From: Paracoccus solventivorans
GTDB taxonomy: Bacteria > Pseudomonadota > Alphaproteobacteria > Rhodobacterales > Rhodobacteraceae
Direction of reading: 5' to 3'
Assembly: GCF_900142875.1 (NCBI RefSeq)
Contig: NZ_FRCK01000001.1
Location: forward strand, 124,001-188,000
Length of the DNA: 64,000 nucleotides
In this document: in pieces, positions 29,119 to 38,297 of the stretch
Layout: every line of letters begins with the position of its first letter
Numbering within the stretch: position 1 is the first letter of the stretch
Notes under the pieces: generated by a model
Seen by the model: the letters and a program-made list of their open reading frames with translations, nothing else
What the model was told of the DNA's origin: nothing
The model's database searches: none
Translations under genes and position numbers: made by a program

Positions 29119-31947
29119 TCAGCCCGCCGCCGCGTCGATGATGCGCCCAGCGGCCTCGGTCAGCTCGTCCAGCCGGGCCGACAGCGCGGCGGCGTCCTCG
29201 GCCCCGGTCTCGCGCAGCAGGAACTCCTGCCCGCCCTGCCCGATGGTCGCAAGGTCGAGCGGCCGTTCGCTCAGCAGCCGCGCGCCGCAATGCAGCCGCC
29301 ACAGGAACTCATGCGCCCGCACCAGCACCTCTGCATCCGCGGCCGCAACCAGCCCGGCCTTGAGCCCGGCGCGGATCTGCATCGGCGCCCGCCGAGAGGC
29401 CGAGCCCGCCCGCAGCGCCAGCGCCTGCGCATAAAGCTCGATATCCTGCAGGCGGCCGCGGCCTGCGCGGGGCGCCCAGCCTGCGGCATCACCCCCGGCA
29501 GCAGCGATCCGTTCGCGCATCTGCTGGAAATCCGGCATCACCCGCCGGTCGCGGCCGCGCTGCGCCAGAATCTCCTGCCGCAGCGTCTCGATGCGCGCGG
29601 ACAGCGGCGGGGCGGCGGCATCGCCCGCGGCGGCGCCGGGGATCACCGCCACCACCCGCGCGCGGGTCAGGGCCAGATGCTCCCAGGTCCAGGCCTCGTT
29701 CATCTGATAGTCGCGGAAAGCGCCGATCGAGGTCGCGACCGGCCCCTGCCGTCCCGAGGGGCGCAGCCGCATGTCCACCTGGTAAAGCCGCCCCGCCGCG
29801 GTGGGGGCGGTCAGCGCCGCCAGCAGCGCTTGGGTCAGCCGCGCATAATAGGCCCGCGTGGCCAGGGGCTTGGCTCCCTCCGACGCCTCGGCCCCGTCGG
29901 CATCATAGATCACCAGCAGGTCGAGGTCGGACAGCGCATTCATCTGCCGCGCCCCCAGCGAGCCCATGCCCAGCACCGCCGCCCCCACCCCGGGGGCCGG
30001 GCCGTGGCGGCGGGCGAACTCGGCCGTGACCAGCGGCGCCAGCGCCGCCAGCGCCGCCTCGGCCAGGTCGGCGTAATGCTGGCCCGCCTGCTCGGCCTCG
30101 ATCAGCCCGCGCAGGTGGTGCACGCCCACGCGGAACTGCCATTCATGCGCCCAGCGCCGCGCCGCATCCAGCGCACGCTCATACCCGCCCTCGGCCGCGG
30201 TCATGGTGCCGTCCAGCAGCCCGGCCAGCCCCGCGCGCAGCGCCGCCAGCCCCGGCCAGGGGGCAAAGAACCGCCCCGCGATCACCGCGTCCAGCACCTC
30301 GGGGTGGCGGGCGAGATAGGCGGCCAGCGCCGGCGAGGTCGCGCAGATGTCGCCCAGCAGGTCGATCAGCGAGGGGTTCGATTCGAACATGGAAAACAGC
30401 TGCACCCCCGCCGGCAGCCCGCGCAGGAAACTGTCGAACCGCGCCAGCGCCTCGTCCGGGCGGGCGGCGCGGAACAGGCTGGCCAGCACCTGCGGCTCGA
30501 TCCGCCCGAACAGATGCCGCGCCCGGGCCGAGCGCAGCGCCGGATAGCCCTGCCAGCCCTCGACCACCGCTGCCTGTTCGTCGGTCAGCTCGGGGCGGGC
30601 GGTGGCCTGCACCGCGGTGGGGGCAAAGAAATCGCCGGTCAGCGCCTCGACCCGCTGCAGCCGCGATTCCAGCCGCGCGCACCAGGCGGCGGGGTCAGTT
30701 TCGCCCGACAGCGCCACCACCGGCGCCAGCGCCGCGGCGGTCGCGGGCACCACATGGGTCTGGGCGTCGTTGACCATCTGGATGCGATGCTCGATCTCGC
30801 GGTGCTCGCGGTAATGGGCGGTCAGCTCGGCGGCGACGTCGGCGGGGATCCAGCCCTTTTCGGCCAGCGCCGCCAGCGCCTCGACCGTGCGGCGGGACCG
30901 CAGGTCGGGGTCGCGGCCGCCGGCGATCAGCTGGCGGGTCTGGGCAAAGAACTCGATCTCGCGGATGCCGCCGCGCCCCAGCTTGAGATCGTGGCCGGGC
31001 GCCTGGATGCCGCCATGCAGCCCCTTGTGATCACGAATCCGCCGCCGCATCTCATGCGTGTCCTCGACGGTCGCAAAGTCGAGGTGCCGGCGCCAGATGA
31101 ACGGCCGCAGCGCCGCCAGGAACCGCGCCCCCGCTGCAAGATCACCGGCGCAGGGCCGTGCCTTGATATAGGCGGCGCGTTCCCAGCTGCGGCCCTCGGC
31201 CTCATAATACCCCAGCGCGGCCGAGGCCGAGATGCAGACCGGCGTCACCGAAGGGTCGGGGCGCAGCCGCAGGTCGGTGCGGAACACATAGCCCTGCGCG
31301 GTCAGGTCCGACAGCGTGGCCGCCGCCTTGCGGGTGGCGCGGATCAGCGCGGCGCGAACGTCGTGCTGGTCCTCGGGCGCATAGGCCGCGTCCTCGTAAA
31401 GCACGATCAGGTCGATATCCGAGGAGAAATTGAGCTCATGCGCGCCCATCTTGCCCATGGCGAGCGCAAAGATTCCCGCCGCATCCGGGCTTGCCCCCGC
31501 GTGCGGGGCAGGCAGGCGGCCGCGGCGCAGCTCGTCCCCGACGTGGGCGCGCAGGGCCAGGTCGGTGGCGCGGTCGGCCAGCGCGGTCAGCGCCGCGGTC
31601 ACCTCGTCCAGCGACCAGGCGCCGCCCAGATCGGCGAGCGCCGCAAACAGCGCCACCCGCCGCTTGGCCTGCCGCAGCGCCGGGCCGAGTTCGGCCGAGG
31701 ACAGCGCCTCGAACCCAGCCGTCCCGGACGCCACCAGCGCGGCGGAGGTAAGGTCGCTGTCGGCGGCCTCCGACAGCCAGGCGGATTCGCCGGCGATCAG
31801 CCCGGCCAGATACGGGCTCGAGCCCCCGGCCCCGGCAATCAGTGCCGACAACTTCCCCCTGGCCGCGGGCAGGCTGGCAGCTGCGCCCTCGGCCCGGGCC
31901 GGGTCCTCTGCCAGCGGCAGGCGGGTGATGCTGGTCGAAAGCCTCAT
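29119..31947 (-). CDS. glnE: Glutamine synthetase adenylyltransferase/deadenylase
   Basis: A bifunctional enzyme that adds or removes AMP on glutamine synthetase in response to PII and glutamine. It has 942 residues with two nucleotidyltransferase halves: GAHELNFSSDIDLIVLYE at about 171-187 (deadenylase half) and GSLGARQMNALSDLDLLVIY at about 660-680 (adenylylase half), each with paired aspartates and followed by a regulatory helical domain. I start at 31947 (MRLSTSITRL). glnA and glnB are not in the window. The gene converges on the glycosyltransferase, 19 bp away. Confidence 0.95.
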   Translation of the reverse strand: MRLSTSITRLPLAEDPARAEGAAASLPAARGKLSALIAGAGGSSPYLAGLIAGESAWLSEAADSDLTSAALVASGTAGFEALSSAELGPALRQAKRRVALFAALADLGGAWSLDEVTAALTALADRATDLALRAHVGDELRRGRLPAPHAGASPDAAGIFALAMGKMGAHELNFSSDIDLIVLYEDAAYAPEDQHDVRAALIRATRKAAATLSDLTAQGYVFRTDLRLRPDPSVTPVCISASAALGYYEAEGRSWERAAYIKARPCAGDLAAGARFLAALRPFIWRRHLDFATVEDTHEMRRRIRDHKGLHGGIQAPGHDLKLGRGGIREIEFFAQTRQLIAGGRDPDLRSRRTVEALAALAEKGWIPADVAAELTAHYREHREIEHRIQMVNDAQTHVVPATAAALAPVVALSGETDPAAWCARLESRLQRVEALTGDFFAPTAVQATARPELTDEQAAVVEGWQGYPALRSARARHLFGRIEPQVLASLFRAARPDEALARFDSFLRGLPAGVQLFSMFESNPSLIDLLGDICATSPALAAYLARHPEVLDAVIAGRFFAPWPGLAALRAGLAGLLDGTMTAAEGGYERALDAARRWAHEWQFRVGVHHLRGLIEAEQAGQHYADLAEAALAALAPLVTAEFARRHGPAPGVGAAVLGMGSLGARQMNALSDLDLLVIYDADGAEASEGAKPLATRAYYARLTQALLAALTAPTAAGRLYQVDMRLRPSGRQGPVATSIGAFRDYQMNEAWTWEHLALTRARVVAVIPGAAAGDAAAPPLSARIETLRQEILAQRGRDRRVMPDFQQMRERIAAAGGDAAGWAPRAGRGRLQDIELYAQALALRAGSASRRAPMQIRAGLKAGLVAAADAEVLVRAHEFLWRLHCGARLLSERPLDLATIGQGGQEFLLRETGAEDAAALSARLDELTEAAGRIIDAAAG

Positions 31948-32354
31948 GCCCCACCCCCCCGGCGGCGGCTTCCGGCCGGCCGCGCCAGTCTGCACGCGCG
32001 GCTGCGCCGATGCGACGCAGGGGACAGCCCCGCGACACCCCGCAGGTTCACAACTGCGTTCCCGCCCCCCGGATTTCGCGGCAACACCGCTGTTGCCGTG
32101 GCCAGCCTCTCCCCGCCCCTCGCCCGAACCCCGGGAAAACCCGCGGCAATCGCGCCGCGGCCCCCTGCAGTGCGCGCAAGCCTGCCCAGCCTGGGCAGGC
32201 CCTCGCTTCGGCGCTTGTCCCGCGCCGCGGCAGTTGCTACCGTCGCTTGATTCCCGCTGAATGATGCGATTTTCCGGCCCCTGCGCATGTCCATCGTCCC
32301 TGCCAGCCCCCCCGGACTTAGACCAGCCACGGATCCTTCCGGGCGGGGCGCGTG
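31948..32354. other. 407-bp glnE-bpt divergent intergenic region
   Basis: I see no gene here. It holds the divergent promoters and three inverted repeats: GGCAACA-CCGC-TGTTGCC (32080-32097), the perfect 10-bp GCCTGCCCAG-C-CTGGGCAGGC (32180-32200), and a looser CGCAG/CTGCG pair near 32041-32058. The 32180 palindrome could be an operator. No recognisable -35/-10 pair stands out. Confidence 0.5.
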
Positions 32355-33167
32355 ATGCGGCATTCCGGGCACAATGCTCCGCAGTTCTATGTCACCGGGC
32401 CGCAGCCCTGCCCGTATCTGCATGGCCGGGCCGAGCGCAAGCTTTTCACGGCCCTGACCGGCGACCGCGCGCGCGAATTGAATAATGCGCTGTCGCGGCA
32501 GGGCTTTCGCCGCTCGCAGAACGTGGTCTATCGGCCCAGCTGCGAAAGCTGCGTCGCCTGCATGTCGGCGCGGATCCGGGTGGCGGATTTCCGCCCCTCG
32601 CGCAGCCAGCGCCGGGTGCTGAAGCGCAATGCGGGGCTGATCCGGCTGGGCACCAGCGCCTGGGCCACCGACGAACAGTTCGAGCTGTTCCGCCGCTATC
32701 TCGACCGCCGCCACGCCGACGGCGGCATGGCCGACATGGATATCTTCGAATTCGCGGCGATGATCGAGGAGACCCCGGTCCGCACGAGGGTGTTCGAATA
32801 CCGCCCGCCCGCCCGCAATGGCGAGGCTGCGCCCCTTGCTGCGGTGTGCCTGACCGATATCCTCGACGACGGGCTGAGCCTCGTCTACAGCTTCTACGAC
32901 CCCGACCGCCGCGCCGACAGCCTGGGCACCTGGATGGTGCTGGACCATGTCGAGATGGCGCGGGCGGCCGGGCTGCCTTATGTCTATCTGGGCTACTGGG
33001 TTCCGGGCAGCCGCAAGATGGCCTACAAGGCCGCCTTCGGGGCGCTGGAAATCCACAAGGGCGGCGTCTGGCAGGACATCGGCCGCCCCGAGGACCATGA
33101 GGACGAGGCCCACCCGCTCTCCGTGGACCCGATCGTCGAGCAGGTCGCGCGAATCCACCTGCCCTGA
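32355..33167 (+). CDS. bpt: Aspartate/glutamate leucyltransferase
   Basis: Adds Leu from Leu-tRNA to proteins with N-terminal Asp or Glu (or oxidised residues), the second bacterial N-end-rule transferase. The 270 residues show the cysteine pattern of the ATE/Bpt fold: PCPYLHGR (Cys19) and [12 protein letters not shown] (Cys63, 66, 69). [27 protein letters not shown] and [10 protein letters not shown] follow. A GTG one codon upstream is possible; ATG at 32355 is preferred. Together with aat at 20907 both N-end-rule branches are encoded in this window. Confidence 0.94.
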   Translation: MRHSGHNAPQFYVTGPQPCPYLHGRAERKLFTALTGDRARELNNALSRQGFRRSQNVVYRPSCESCVACMSARIRVADFRPSRSQRRVLKRNAGLIRLGTSAWATDEQFELFRRYLDRRHADGGMADMDIFEFAAMIEETPVRTRVFEYRPPARNGEAAPLAAVCLTDILDDGLSLVYSFYDPDRRADSLGTWMVLDHVEMARAAGLPYVYLGYWVPGSRKMAYKAAFGALEIHKGGVWQDIGRPEDHEDEAHPLSVDPIVEQVARIHLP

Positions 33168-33264
33168 GCGCACAATCCCGGCCACAGCTTGCGCCACACC
33201 CTTCGCGGTTGTAATTTTCTTGCGCGGGACCCCGGGGTTGCGGCATTTTTCCCAAAACGCGGCA

Positions 33265-33293
33265 TTGACCCGACCCGAGCCGGCGACTAGCTT
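33265..33293 (+). promoter_or_regulatory. Sigma-70 promoter of ilvBN
   Basis: TTGACC (33265-33270), a 17-bp spacer and TAGCTT (33288-33293), predicting a start near 33300 and a leader of about 54 nt. The leader holds no obvious branched-chain-rich peptide or attenuator hairpin. Confidence 0.6.
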
Positions 33294-33353
33294 GCGGCGG
33301 CGCAGCAGAGCCTGCCGCTTTGCCGCAAATCTTTCGCGAACAGGGGGTCGGAG

Positions 33354-35117
33354 ATGTCCCGAAGCATGACGGGTGCAAGAATGGTGGTCGAGGCGCTGCG
33401 CGATCAGGGCGTCGATACCGTATTCGGCTATCCCGGCGGCGCGGTCCTGCCCATCTACGACGAGATCTTCCAGCAGAACGACATCAAGCACATCCTGGTC
33501 CGCCACGAACAGGGTGCCGTCCACATGGCCGAGGGCTATGCGCGTTCCACCGGCAAGCCGGGGGTGGTGCTGGTGACCTCGGGGCCGGGCGCGACCAATG
33601 CGGTGACCGGGCTGACCGATGCGCTGATGGATTCGATCCCGCTGGTGGTGCTGACCGGGCAGGTTCCCACCTTCATGATCGGCACCGACGGGTTTCAAGA
33701 GGCCGACACCGTCGGCATCACCCGCCCCTGCACCAAGCACAACTGGCTGGTGAACGACACCGACAGCCTGGCCGAGACGCTGCACCGTGCCTTTCACGTC
33801 GCCACCTCGGGGCGGCCGGGTCCGGTGCTGATCGACATCCCCAAGGACGTGCAGTTCGCCACCGGCACCTATGTCGGCCCGAAACAGATCGCGCCGCCGC
33901 GCTACCAGCCGCCGCGCAAGGGCGACACCGCCGCCATCACCCGCCTGGTCGAGCTGATGGAGACCGCCGAGCGTCCGGTGTTCTACACCGGCGGCGGCGT
34001 CATCAACTCGGGCCCCGCGGCCAGCCAGCTGCTGACCGAGCTGGTGGATGCCACCGGTTTCCCGGTCACCTCGACGCTGATGGGGCTGGGCGCCTATCCG
34101 GCCAGCGGCAAGAACTGGCTGGGGATGCTGGGGATGCACGGCCTGTATGAGGCCAACATGGCCATGCACGGCTGCGACCTGATGATCAACCTGGGCGCGC
34201 GTTTCGACGACCGCATCACCGGGCGGGTGGCCGATTTCAGCCCCGGCTCGGTCAAGGCGCATGTCGACATCGACCCCAGCTCGATCAACAAGGTGATCCG
34301 GGTCGACGTGCCGATCGTCGGCGACGTGGGGCACGTGCTGGAGGATCTGCTGAAGATCTGGAAGGCCCGCGGCCGCAAGACCAGCCCGGCGCTGCAGCAA
34401 TGGTGGGCGCAGATCGAGCAGTGGCGGGCGCGCAACTGCCTTGCCTACAAACGCTCGGACAAGCTGATCAAGCCGCAGCACGCGCTGGAACGGCTCGAGG
34501 CGCTGACCGCCGGCCGCGACCGCTACATCACCACTGAGGTCGGCCAGCACCAGATGTGGGCGGCGCAGTTCCTGCACTTCGAGGGGCCGAACCGCTGGAT
34601 GACCAGCGGCGGGCTGGGGACCATGGGCTATGGGCTGCCGGCCTCGATCGGCGTGCAGGTCGCCCATCCCGAGGCGCTGGTGATCAACGTCGCGGGCGAT
34701 GCCAGCTGGCTGATGAACATGCAGGAAATGGGCACCGCCGTGCAGTTCCGCGCGCCGGTCAAGCAGTTCATCCTGAACAACGAACGGCTGGGGATGGTGC
34801 GCCAGTGGCAGCAGCTGCTGCATGGCGAGCGCTACAGCCAGAGCTGGTCGGAAAGCCTGCCCGATTTCGTCAAGCTGGCCGAGGCGTTCGGCTGCAAGGG
34901 CCGGCAGGTGCATGAACCCGGCGATCTGGACGACGCCATCCGCGAGATGATCGACAGCGACTGCCCCTTCATCCTCGACGTGCTGGTGGAAAAGCACGAA
35001 AACTGCTTCCCGATGATCCCGTCGGGCAAGCCGCATAACGAAATGCTGCTGGGCGACGAGATCGCGGCCGACGACATCGGCACCGCGATCAAGTCCGACG
35101 GCGCGGTGCTGGTGTAA
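33354..35117 (+). CDS. ilvB: Acetolactate synthase large subunit
   Basis: A TPP, FAD and Mg-dependent enzyme making acetolactate/acetohydroxybutyrate, the first common step to Val, Leu and Ile. It has 587 residues. The PYR domain has VFGYPGGAVLPIYDE and HEQGAVHMAEGYARS (activating Glu); a central FAD domain follows (LGMLGMHGLYEANMAM); the PP domain has GLGTMGYGLPASIG and GDASWLMNMQEMGT with NNERLGMVRQWQ. An adjacent ilvN supplies the regulatory subunit, so this is the valine-sensitive type of holoenzyme. The start ATG is preceded by AGGGGGTCGGAG. Confidence 0.97.
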   Translation: MSRSMTGARMVVEALRDQGVDTVFGYPGGAVLPIYDEIFQQNDIKHILVRHEQGAVHMAEGYARSTGKPGVVLVTSGPGATNAVTGLTDALMDSIPLVVLTGQVPTFMIGTDGFQEADTVGITRPCTKHNWLVNDTDSLAETLHRAFHVATSGRPGPVLIDIPKDVQFATGTYVGPKQIAPPRYQPPRKGDTAAITRLVELMETAERPVFYTGGGVINSGPAASQLLTELVDATGFPVTSTLMGLGAYPASGKNWLGMLGMHGLYEANMAMHGCDLMINLGARFDDRITGRVADFSPGSVKAHVDIDPSSINKVIRVDVPIVGDVGHVLEDLLKIWKARGRKTSPALQQWWAQIEQWRARNCLAYKRSDKLIKPQHALERLEALTAGRDRYITTEVGQHQMWAAQFLHFEGPNRWMTSGGLGTMGYGLPASIGVQVAHPEALVINVAGDASWLMNMQEMGTAVQFRAPVKQFILNNERLGMVRQWQQLLHGERYSQSWSESLPDFVKLAEAFGCKGRQVHEPGDLDDAIREMIDSDCPFILDVLVEKHENCFPMIPSGKPHNEMLLGDEIAADDIGTAIKSDGAVLV

Positions 35118-35128
35118 GGGGGCCGGTC

Positions 35129-35689
35129 ATGTCTGCACTCAAGATCGAACGCGGCGCGTCCAGCCATTCAGCCTACGACCTGCGCGACTATCACGCGGCG
35201 GGCGAGGAACGGCACACCCTGGCGGTTATCGTCGACAACGAGGCCGGGGTGCTGGCCCGGGTCATCGGGCTGTTTTCCGGGCGCGGATACAACATCGACA
35301 GCCTGACCGTGGCCGAGGTGGACCACACCGGCCACACCTCGCGCATCACCCTGGTCACCCGCGGCACCCCGGCGGTGATCGAGCAGATCAAGGCGCAGCT
35401 CAGCCGGATCATCCCGGTGCACGAGGTCCACGACCTGACGGTCGAGGGCGCCTCGGTCGAGCGCGAGCTGGGGCTGTTCAAGGTCGCCGGCACCGGCGAG
35501 AAACGCGTCGAGGCGCTGCGGATCAGCGACATCTTCCGCGCCAATGTGGTCGATTCCACCCTGGAAAGCTTCGTGTTCGAGATCACCGGCACGCCGGAAA
35601 AACTCGACGCCTTTGCCGAGCTGATGCGCCCGCTGGGCTTGGCCGAGGTCGCCCGCACCGGCGTGGCCGCGCTGTCGCGCGGCCGCTGA
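35129..35689 (+). CDS. ilvN: Acetolactate synthase small subunit
   Basis: The regulatory subunit that binds Val and activates IlvB. Of 186 residues, an N-terminal extension (about 1-28) precedes the ACT domain (HTLAVIVDNEAGVLARVIGL, FSGRGYNIDSLTV), and the ALS small-subunit C-terminal domain follows (VERELGLFKV, ALRISDIFRANVVD). The gap to ilvB is 11 bp, so it is an operon. A strong intrinsic terminator follows. Confidence 0.97.
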   Translation: MSALKIERGASSHSAYDLRDYHAAGEERHTLAVIVDNEAGVLARVIGLFSGRGYNIDSLTVAEVDHTGHTSRITLVTRGTPAVIEQIKAQLSRIIPVHEVHDLTVEGASVERELGLFKVAGTGEKRVEALRISDIFRANVVDSTLESFVFEITGTPEKLDAFAELMRPLGLAEVARTGVAALSRGR

Positions 35690-35710
35690 CGCCCCTTCCC
35701 CCGTAACGAC

Positions 35711-35743
35711 AAGCCCCGCGGCGCCTCCCGGCCCGCGGGGCTT
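35711..35743 (+). terminator. Terminator of ilvBN
   Basis: AAGCCCCGCGG (35711-35721), an 11-nt loop, CCGCGGGGCTT (35733-35743), followed by CTTTCTGG. The stem has 11 perfect pairs. The downstream 23 bases (35740-35762) recur exactly at 53425-53447 and match the leader of the dispersed repeat family. Confidence 0.85.
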
Positions 35744-35818
35744 CTTTCTGGCCCAAATACCCATGCAACGGCGACGCCGGCGCGGCGATGCAGCCTTATC
35801 GCGCCACTTCTGCCGGGC

Positions 35819-36673
35819 TCAGCGCGCCCGTCCCGCCCTTACGTCCGCAACCGCCCGCGCGACCTGAGCCTGCCGCTGCACGTTCGACGGGTGGCTGCCC
35901 AGAATCCGGTCGCCGGGGTCGGGGATGCGGGCAAAGAACTCGGCCCCGCGGATCGGGTCGAACCCGGCATTCAGCGTCAGGATCGCGCCCAGATAATCGG
36001 CCTGCAATTCCCAGTCGCGGGAATAATAGCGCGCGCCGACCTGCGCCCCCATCTGCTGGGCCGCCTGGATCGTCGCCAGATCCGCGCCCGAGGCCGCGAC
36101 GATCCCCGACATGATCACCGCCCCTGCGCGGGCTGCGCCGCTGCGCTGGTTGAGGTGGTTGAGGATATGGTGCGAGGCCTCGTGCCCGACCACGAACGCC
36201 AGCTCATCGGCATTCCGCGCCGCCGCGATCAAGGCCAGCGTAAAGCCGATGATCGGCCGGCCGTTGTCGTCCAGCGTCTGGAAGGCGTTGATGTCCAGCC
36301 CCGGGCGGTCGTCCACCACGAACTGGAAATCGCAGTTGATCGGCTGGCGACGGCGCAGCGCGCATTCGCGCTCGACCGCCGGCTCCATCGCGCGGATCAC
36401 CGCGGTGAAGTTCGAGGCCGCCGCCTGCGGCGTGGCCGGCGCGCCCGAGGTGGTCTTGATGATCACCGGATCGGCGGGCGGCAGCCCCGGTGGCGGCATC
36501 GGGATGTCGCCGGGCACGCCGCAACCGGCCAGCGCCGCGGCCGCAGCCAGCACCAGCCCGCGCAGGCCGATCCGGCCGGCCGGGCGGGCGGGGCGGGCCG
36601 CCCTGATCCCGGCTCCGGTCGCCGCCATGGCCTCCGCCGCGGTGCCTGCCGCGGTTGCCGCCGTCCTCGTCAT
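35819..36673 (-). CDS. M48-family metalloprotease lipoprotein
   Basis: A predicted periplasmic zinc protease. The M48 motif is VVGHEASHHILNHL (HExxH), with the third ligand in WELQADYLGA. The lipobox LAGCG follows a hydrophobic stretch (GLRGLVLAAAAALAGC), so the mature protein should be lipidated; the N-terminal region before it is long (about 45 residues from the chosen ATG), and starts further in, such as the MAATGAG methionine, are plausible. The compact M48 lipoprotein resembles BepA/LoiP-type envelope quality-control proteases, though without TPR repeats. It is a single gene on the minus strand. Confidence 0.85.
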   Translation of the reverse strand: MTRTAATAAGTAAEAMAATGAGIRAARPARPAGRIGLRGLVLAAAAALAGCGVPGDIPMPPPGLPPADPVIIKTTSGAPATPQAAASNFTAVIRAMEPAVERECALRRRQPINCDFQFVVDDRPGLDINAFQTLDDNGRPIIGFTLALIAAARNADELAFVVGHEASHHILNHLNQRSGAARAGAVIMSGIVAASGADLATIQAAQQMGAQVGARYYSRDWELQADYLGAILTLNAGFDPIRGAEFFARIPDPGDRILGSHPSNVQRQAQVARAVADVRAGRAR

Positions 36674-36814
36674 GTCCACCCGTCCCACGCGCGCGTTGTT
36701 CCTGCCGGCAGGCTACAGCCTAATCCGGGCGGCTGCAAAGCTCCGGGGTTGCGGGCCGCCGCCGCTCACGCGAATGTTGCACGCACCCCACATCGTTTGC
36801 GCAAAGGCCCGGCC

Positions 36815-37063
36815 ATGTTCACCATCGAGCACGATTTCGACGCCACCGTGATCACGCTGGTGGACGAGGCACCCCCCGGCGCCCGCCCGCTGAACGAGGA
36901 CGTGGTGATCCTGGGTTTCGACGACCGCGTGGTGATCGAGCAGATGGAGCCGGGCGGCGACGGCGTGTCGCGCATCGTGCTGACCATGGAACAGCTGAAC
37001 GAGCTGCGGCTGGCCCTGAACCTGCCCGAGGGCAATTACCGCGTGGTCCCGCGCGACCCCTAG
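36815..37063 (+). CDS. Conserved small protein, function unknown
   Basis: An 82-residue acidic soluble protein: FTIEHDFDATVITLVDE at the start, then DVVILGFDDRVVIEQME and IVLTMEQLNELRLALNLPEG. It has no cysteines, signal or membrane segment. It looks like a real gene from its balanced composition and strong start context (GCCCGGCC-ATG). Its stop overlaps the stop of the convergent DUF167 gene by 4 bp. I recognise no family with a defined role. Confidence 0.65.
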   Translation: MFTIEHDFDATVITLVDEAPPGARPLNEDVVILGFDDRVVIEQMEPGGDGVSRIVLTMEQLNELRLALNLPEGNYRVVPRDP

Positions 37064-37323
37064 GGCTCGACCCGGAACAGCTTGTCGCGCGCGGTGGCGC
37101 CACCCACCAGCGTCAACCGCGAAGGCGCAACCCGCAGCGCCTTTGCCAGCAGCTTGCGCACCGCCTCGTTGGCCTTGCCGTCCTCGGGCGGGGCGGTGAC
37201 GCGGATATGGATGGCGCCGGCATCGTCGCGGGTCAGCGCCTCGCGCCCGCCGCGCGGGGTCACCCGCACCGCGATCCGGGCGCCAGGCACAGCCAGTTCG
37301 GACAGGTCTTGCGGCTTGCTCAT
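37060..37323 (-). CDS. DUF167 (YggU) family protein
   Basis: An 87-residue protein of the DUF167/YggU family, a small alpha/beta fold of unknown function. Diagnostic blocks are RIAVRVTPRGGRE, IHIRVTAPPEDGKANEAV, LLAKALRVAPSRLTLVGG and ARDKLFRV. The start at 37323 gives MSKPQDLSELA. It shares its gap with the divergent nitroreductase gene. Confidence 0.9.
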   Translation of the reverse strand: MSKPQDLSELAVPGARIAVRVTPRGGREALTRDDAGAIHIRVTAPPEDGKANEAVRKLLAKALRVAPSRLTLVGGATARDKLFRVEP

Positions 37324-37427
37324 TCCATGGGGGTGGCGCGCGCAAGGGTCCGCGTCAAGCCCGGCTTTCCATCCGCGGGGGCGGGCTGTAGCCTTGGCCG
37401 GGATCTGACACGACCCGAGGACCTGCC

Positions 37428-37991
37428 ATGCCCGCCACCCCCGAGGCGCTCGATTTCCTGGCCCGCCGCCGCTCGCGCCCGCCCAAGCTGCTCTCTGCCC
37501 CCGCCCCCGACCGCGAGGCGCTGGCCCGGCTGCTGACCGTCGCCGCGCGGGTGCCCGACCACGGCAAGCTGGAACCCTGGCGCTTCGCGGTGCTGGAGCG
37601 GGCGACGCTGGACCGGCTGGCGCCGCTGCTGGCCGAGCATGTGCGCGCCATGGGCGGCGACGAGGCCGCGGCCGAGAAAGCCCGCAGCGGCTTTGATTCC
37701 CCGCTGATCGTGGCGGTGGTGTCCTCGCCGGTGGACAGCGCGAAAATCCCGCTGTGGGAACAGCAGATGTCGGCCGGGGCGGTGTGCCTGTCGCTGCTGA
37801 ACGCGGCACTGGCGGCGGGCTGGGGCGCGGCCTGGCTGACCGGCCCCGCGGCCGGCGACGATTTCGCCCGCGTGCATCTGGGCGTGGCCGAAGGCGAACG
37901 GGTGGTCGGGCTGATCCATATCGGCACCGGCCCCGACGAGGTTCCCGACCGTCCCCGCCCCGACGTGGCAGCGCGGACGGTATTCCTGTAA
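37428..37991 (+). CDS. Nitroreductase-family flavoprotein (YdjA-like)
   Basis: A 187-residue FMN-binding nitroreductase fold of the small YdjA subgroup. It shows FLARRRSRPPKLLSAPAPD, then AARVPDHGKLEPWRFAVL (FMN-contact region) and VCLSLLNAALAAGWGAAWLTGP. Members reduce nitroaromatics or quinones with NAD(P)H, but the physiological substrate is unknown. It is a monocistronic gene with the ATG at 37428. Confidence 0.9.
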   Translation: MPATPEALDFLARRRSRPPKLLSAPAPDREALARLLTVAARVPDHGKLEPWRFAVLERATLDRLAPLLAEHVRAMGGDEAAAEKARSGFDSPLIVAVVSSPVDSAKIPLWEQQMSAGAVCLSLLNAALAAGWGAAWLTGPAAGDDFARVHLGVAEGERVVGLIHIGTGPDEVPDRPRPDVAARTVFL

Positions 37992-38027
37992 CGCCGCATG
38001 TCGCGGCCCCTTCGGCGGGGCCGCGGC

Positions 38028-38297
38028 TCAGGGCGTCAGCCGGTTGAACTCCATCATGTCGGCGCGGGTGACGATCCCCGAGGCCAGGAACGCCCAGATC
38101 GCCCCCACCAGCAGCACCGCGATCAGCGTCGCCCACAGCGCCTTCTTGCCCAGCCCCGGCTTGACCGGCGCGCCCGCGGGCGTGCCCGGCACCACATGGC
38201 CGGATTCCTCCTGGCTTTGGTGCCCCCAGGGCAGCAGCAGGAACATCACGAGAAACCAGATGCTTGCGAACATGACCAGCCCGCCGGTGATGGTCAT
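38028..38297 (-). CDS. DUF1467 family membrane protein
   Basis: An 89-residue two-helix inner-membrane protein: helix 1 MFASIWFLVMFLLLPWG, a polar loop with a GHQSQEESGHVVPGTPAGAP segment, and helix 2 ALWATLIAVLLVGAIWAFLA. DUF1467 is alphaproteobacterial and of unknown function. Its start is fused to the mce stop as TGATG (38295-38299), so it is translated with mce. proS, another frequent neighbour, is not here. Confidence 0.88.
   Translation of the reverse strand: MTITGGLVMFASIWFLVMFLLLPWGHQSQEESGHVVPGTPAGAPVKPGLGKKALWATLIAVLLVGAIWAFLASGIVTRADMMEFNRLTP

Noticed and set aside
32355..35689. Long minus-strand open frame across bpt, ilvB and ilvN
   Set aside because: It is a complementary-strand artefact of high-G+C codon usage; the plus-strand genes have clear family motifs throughout.
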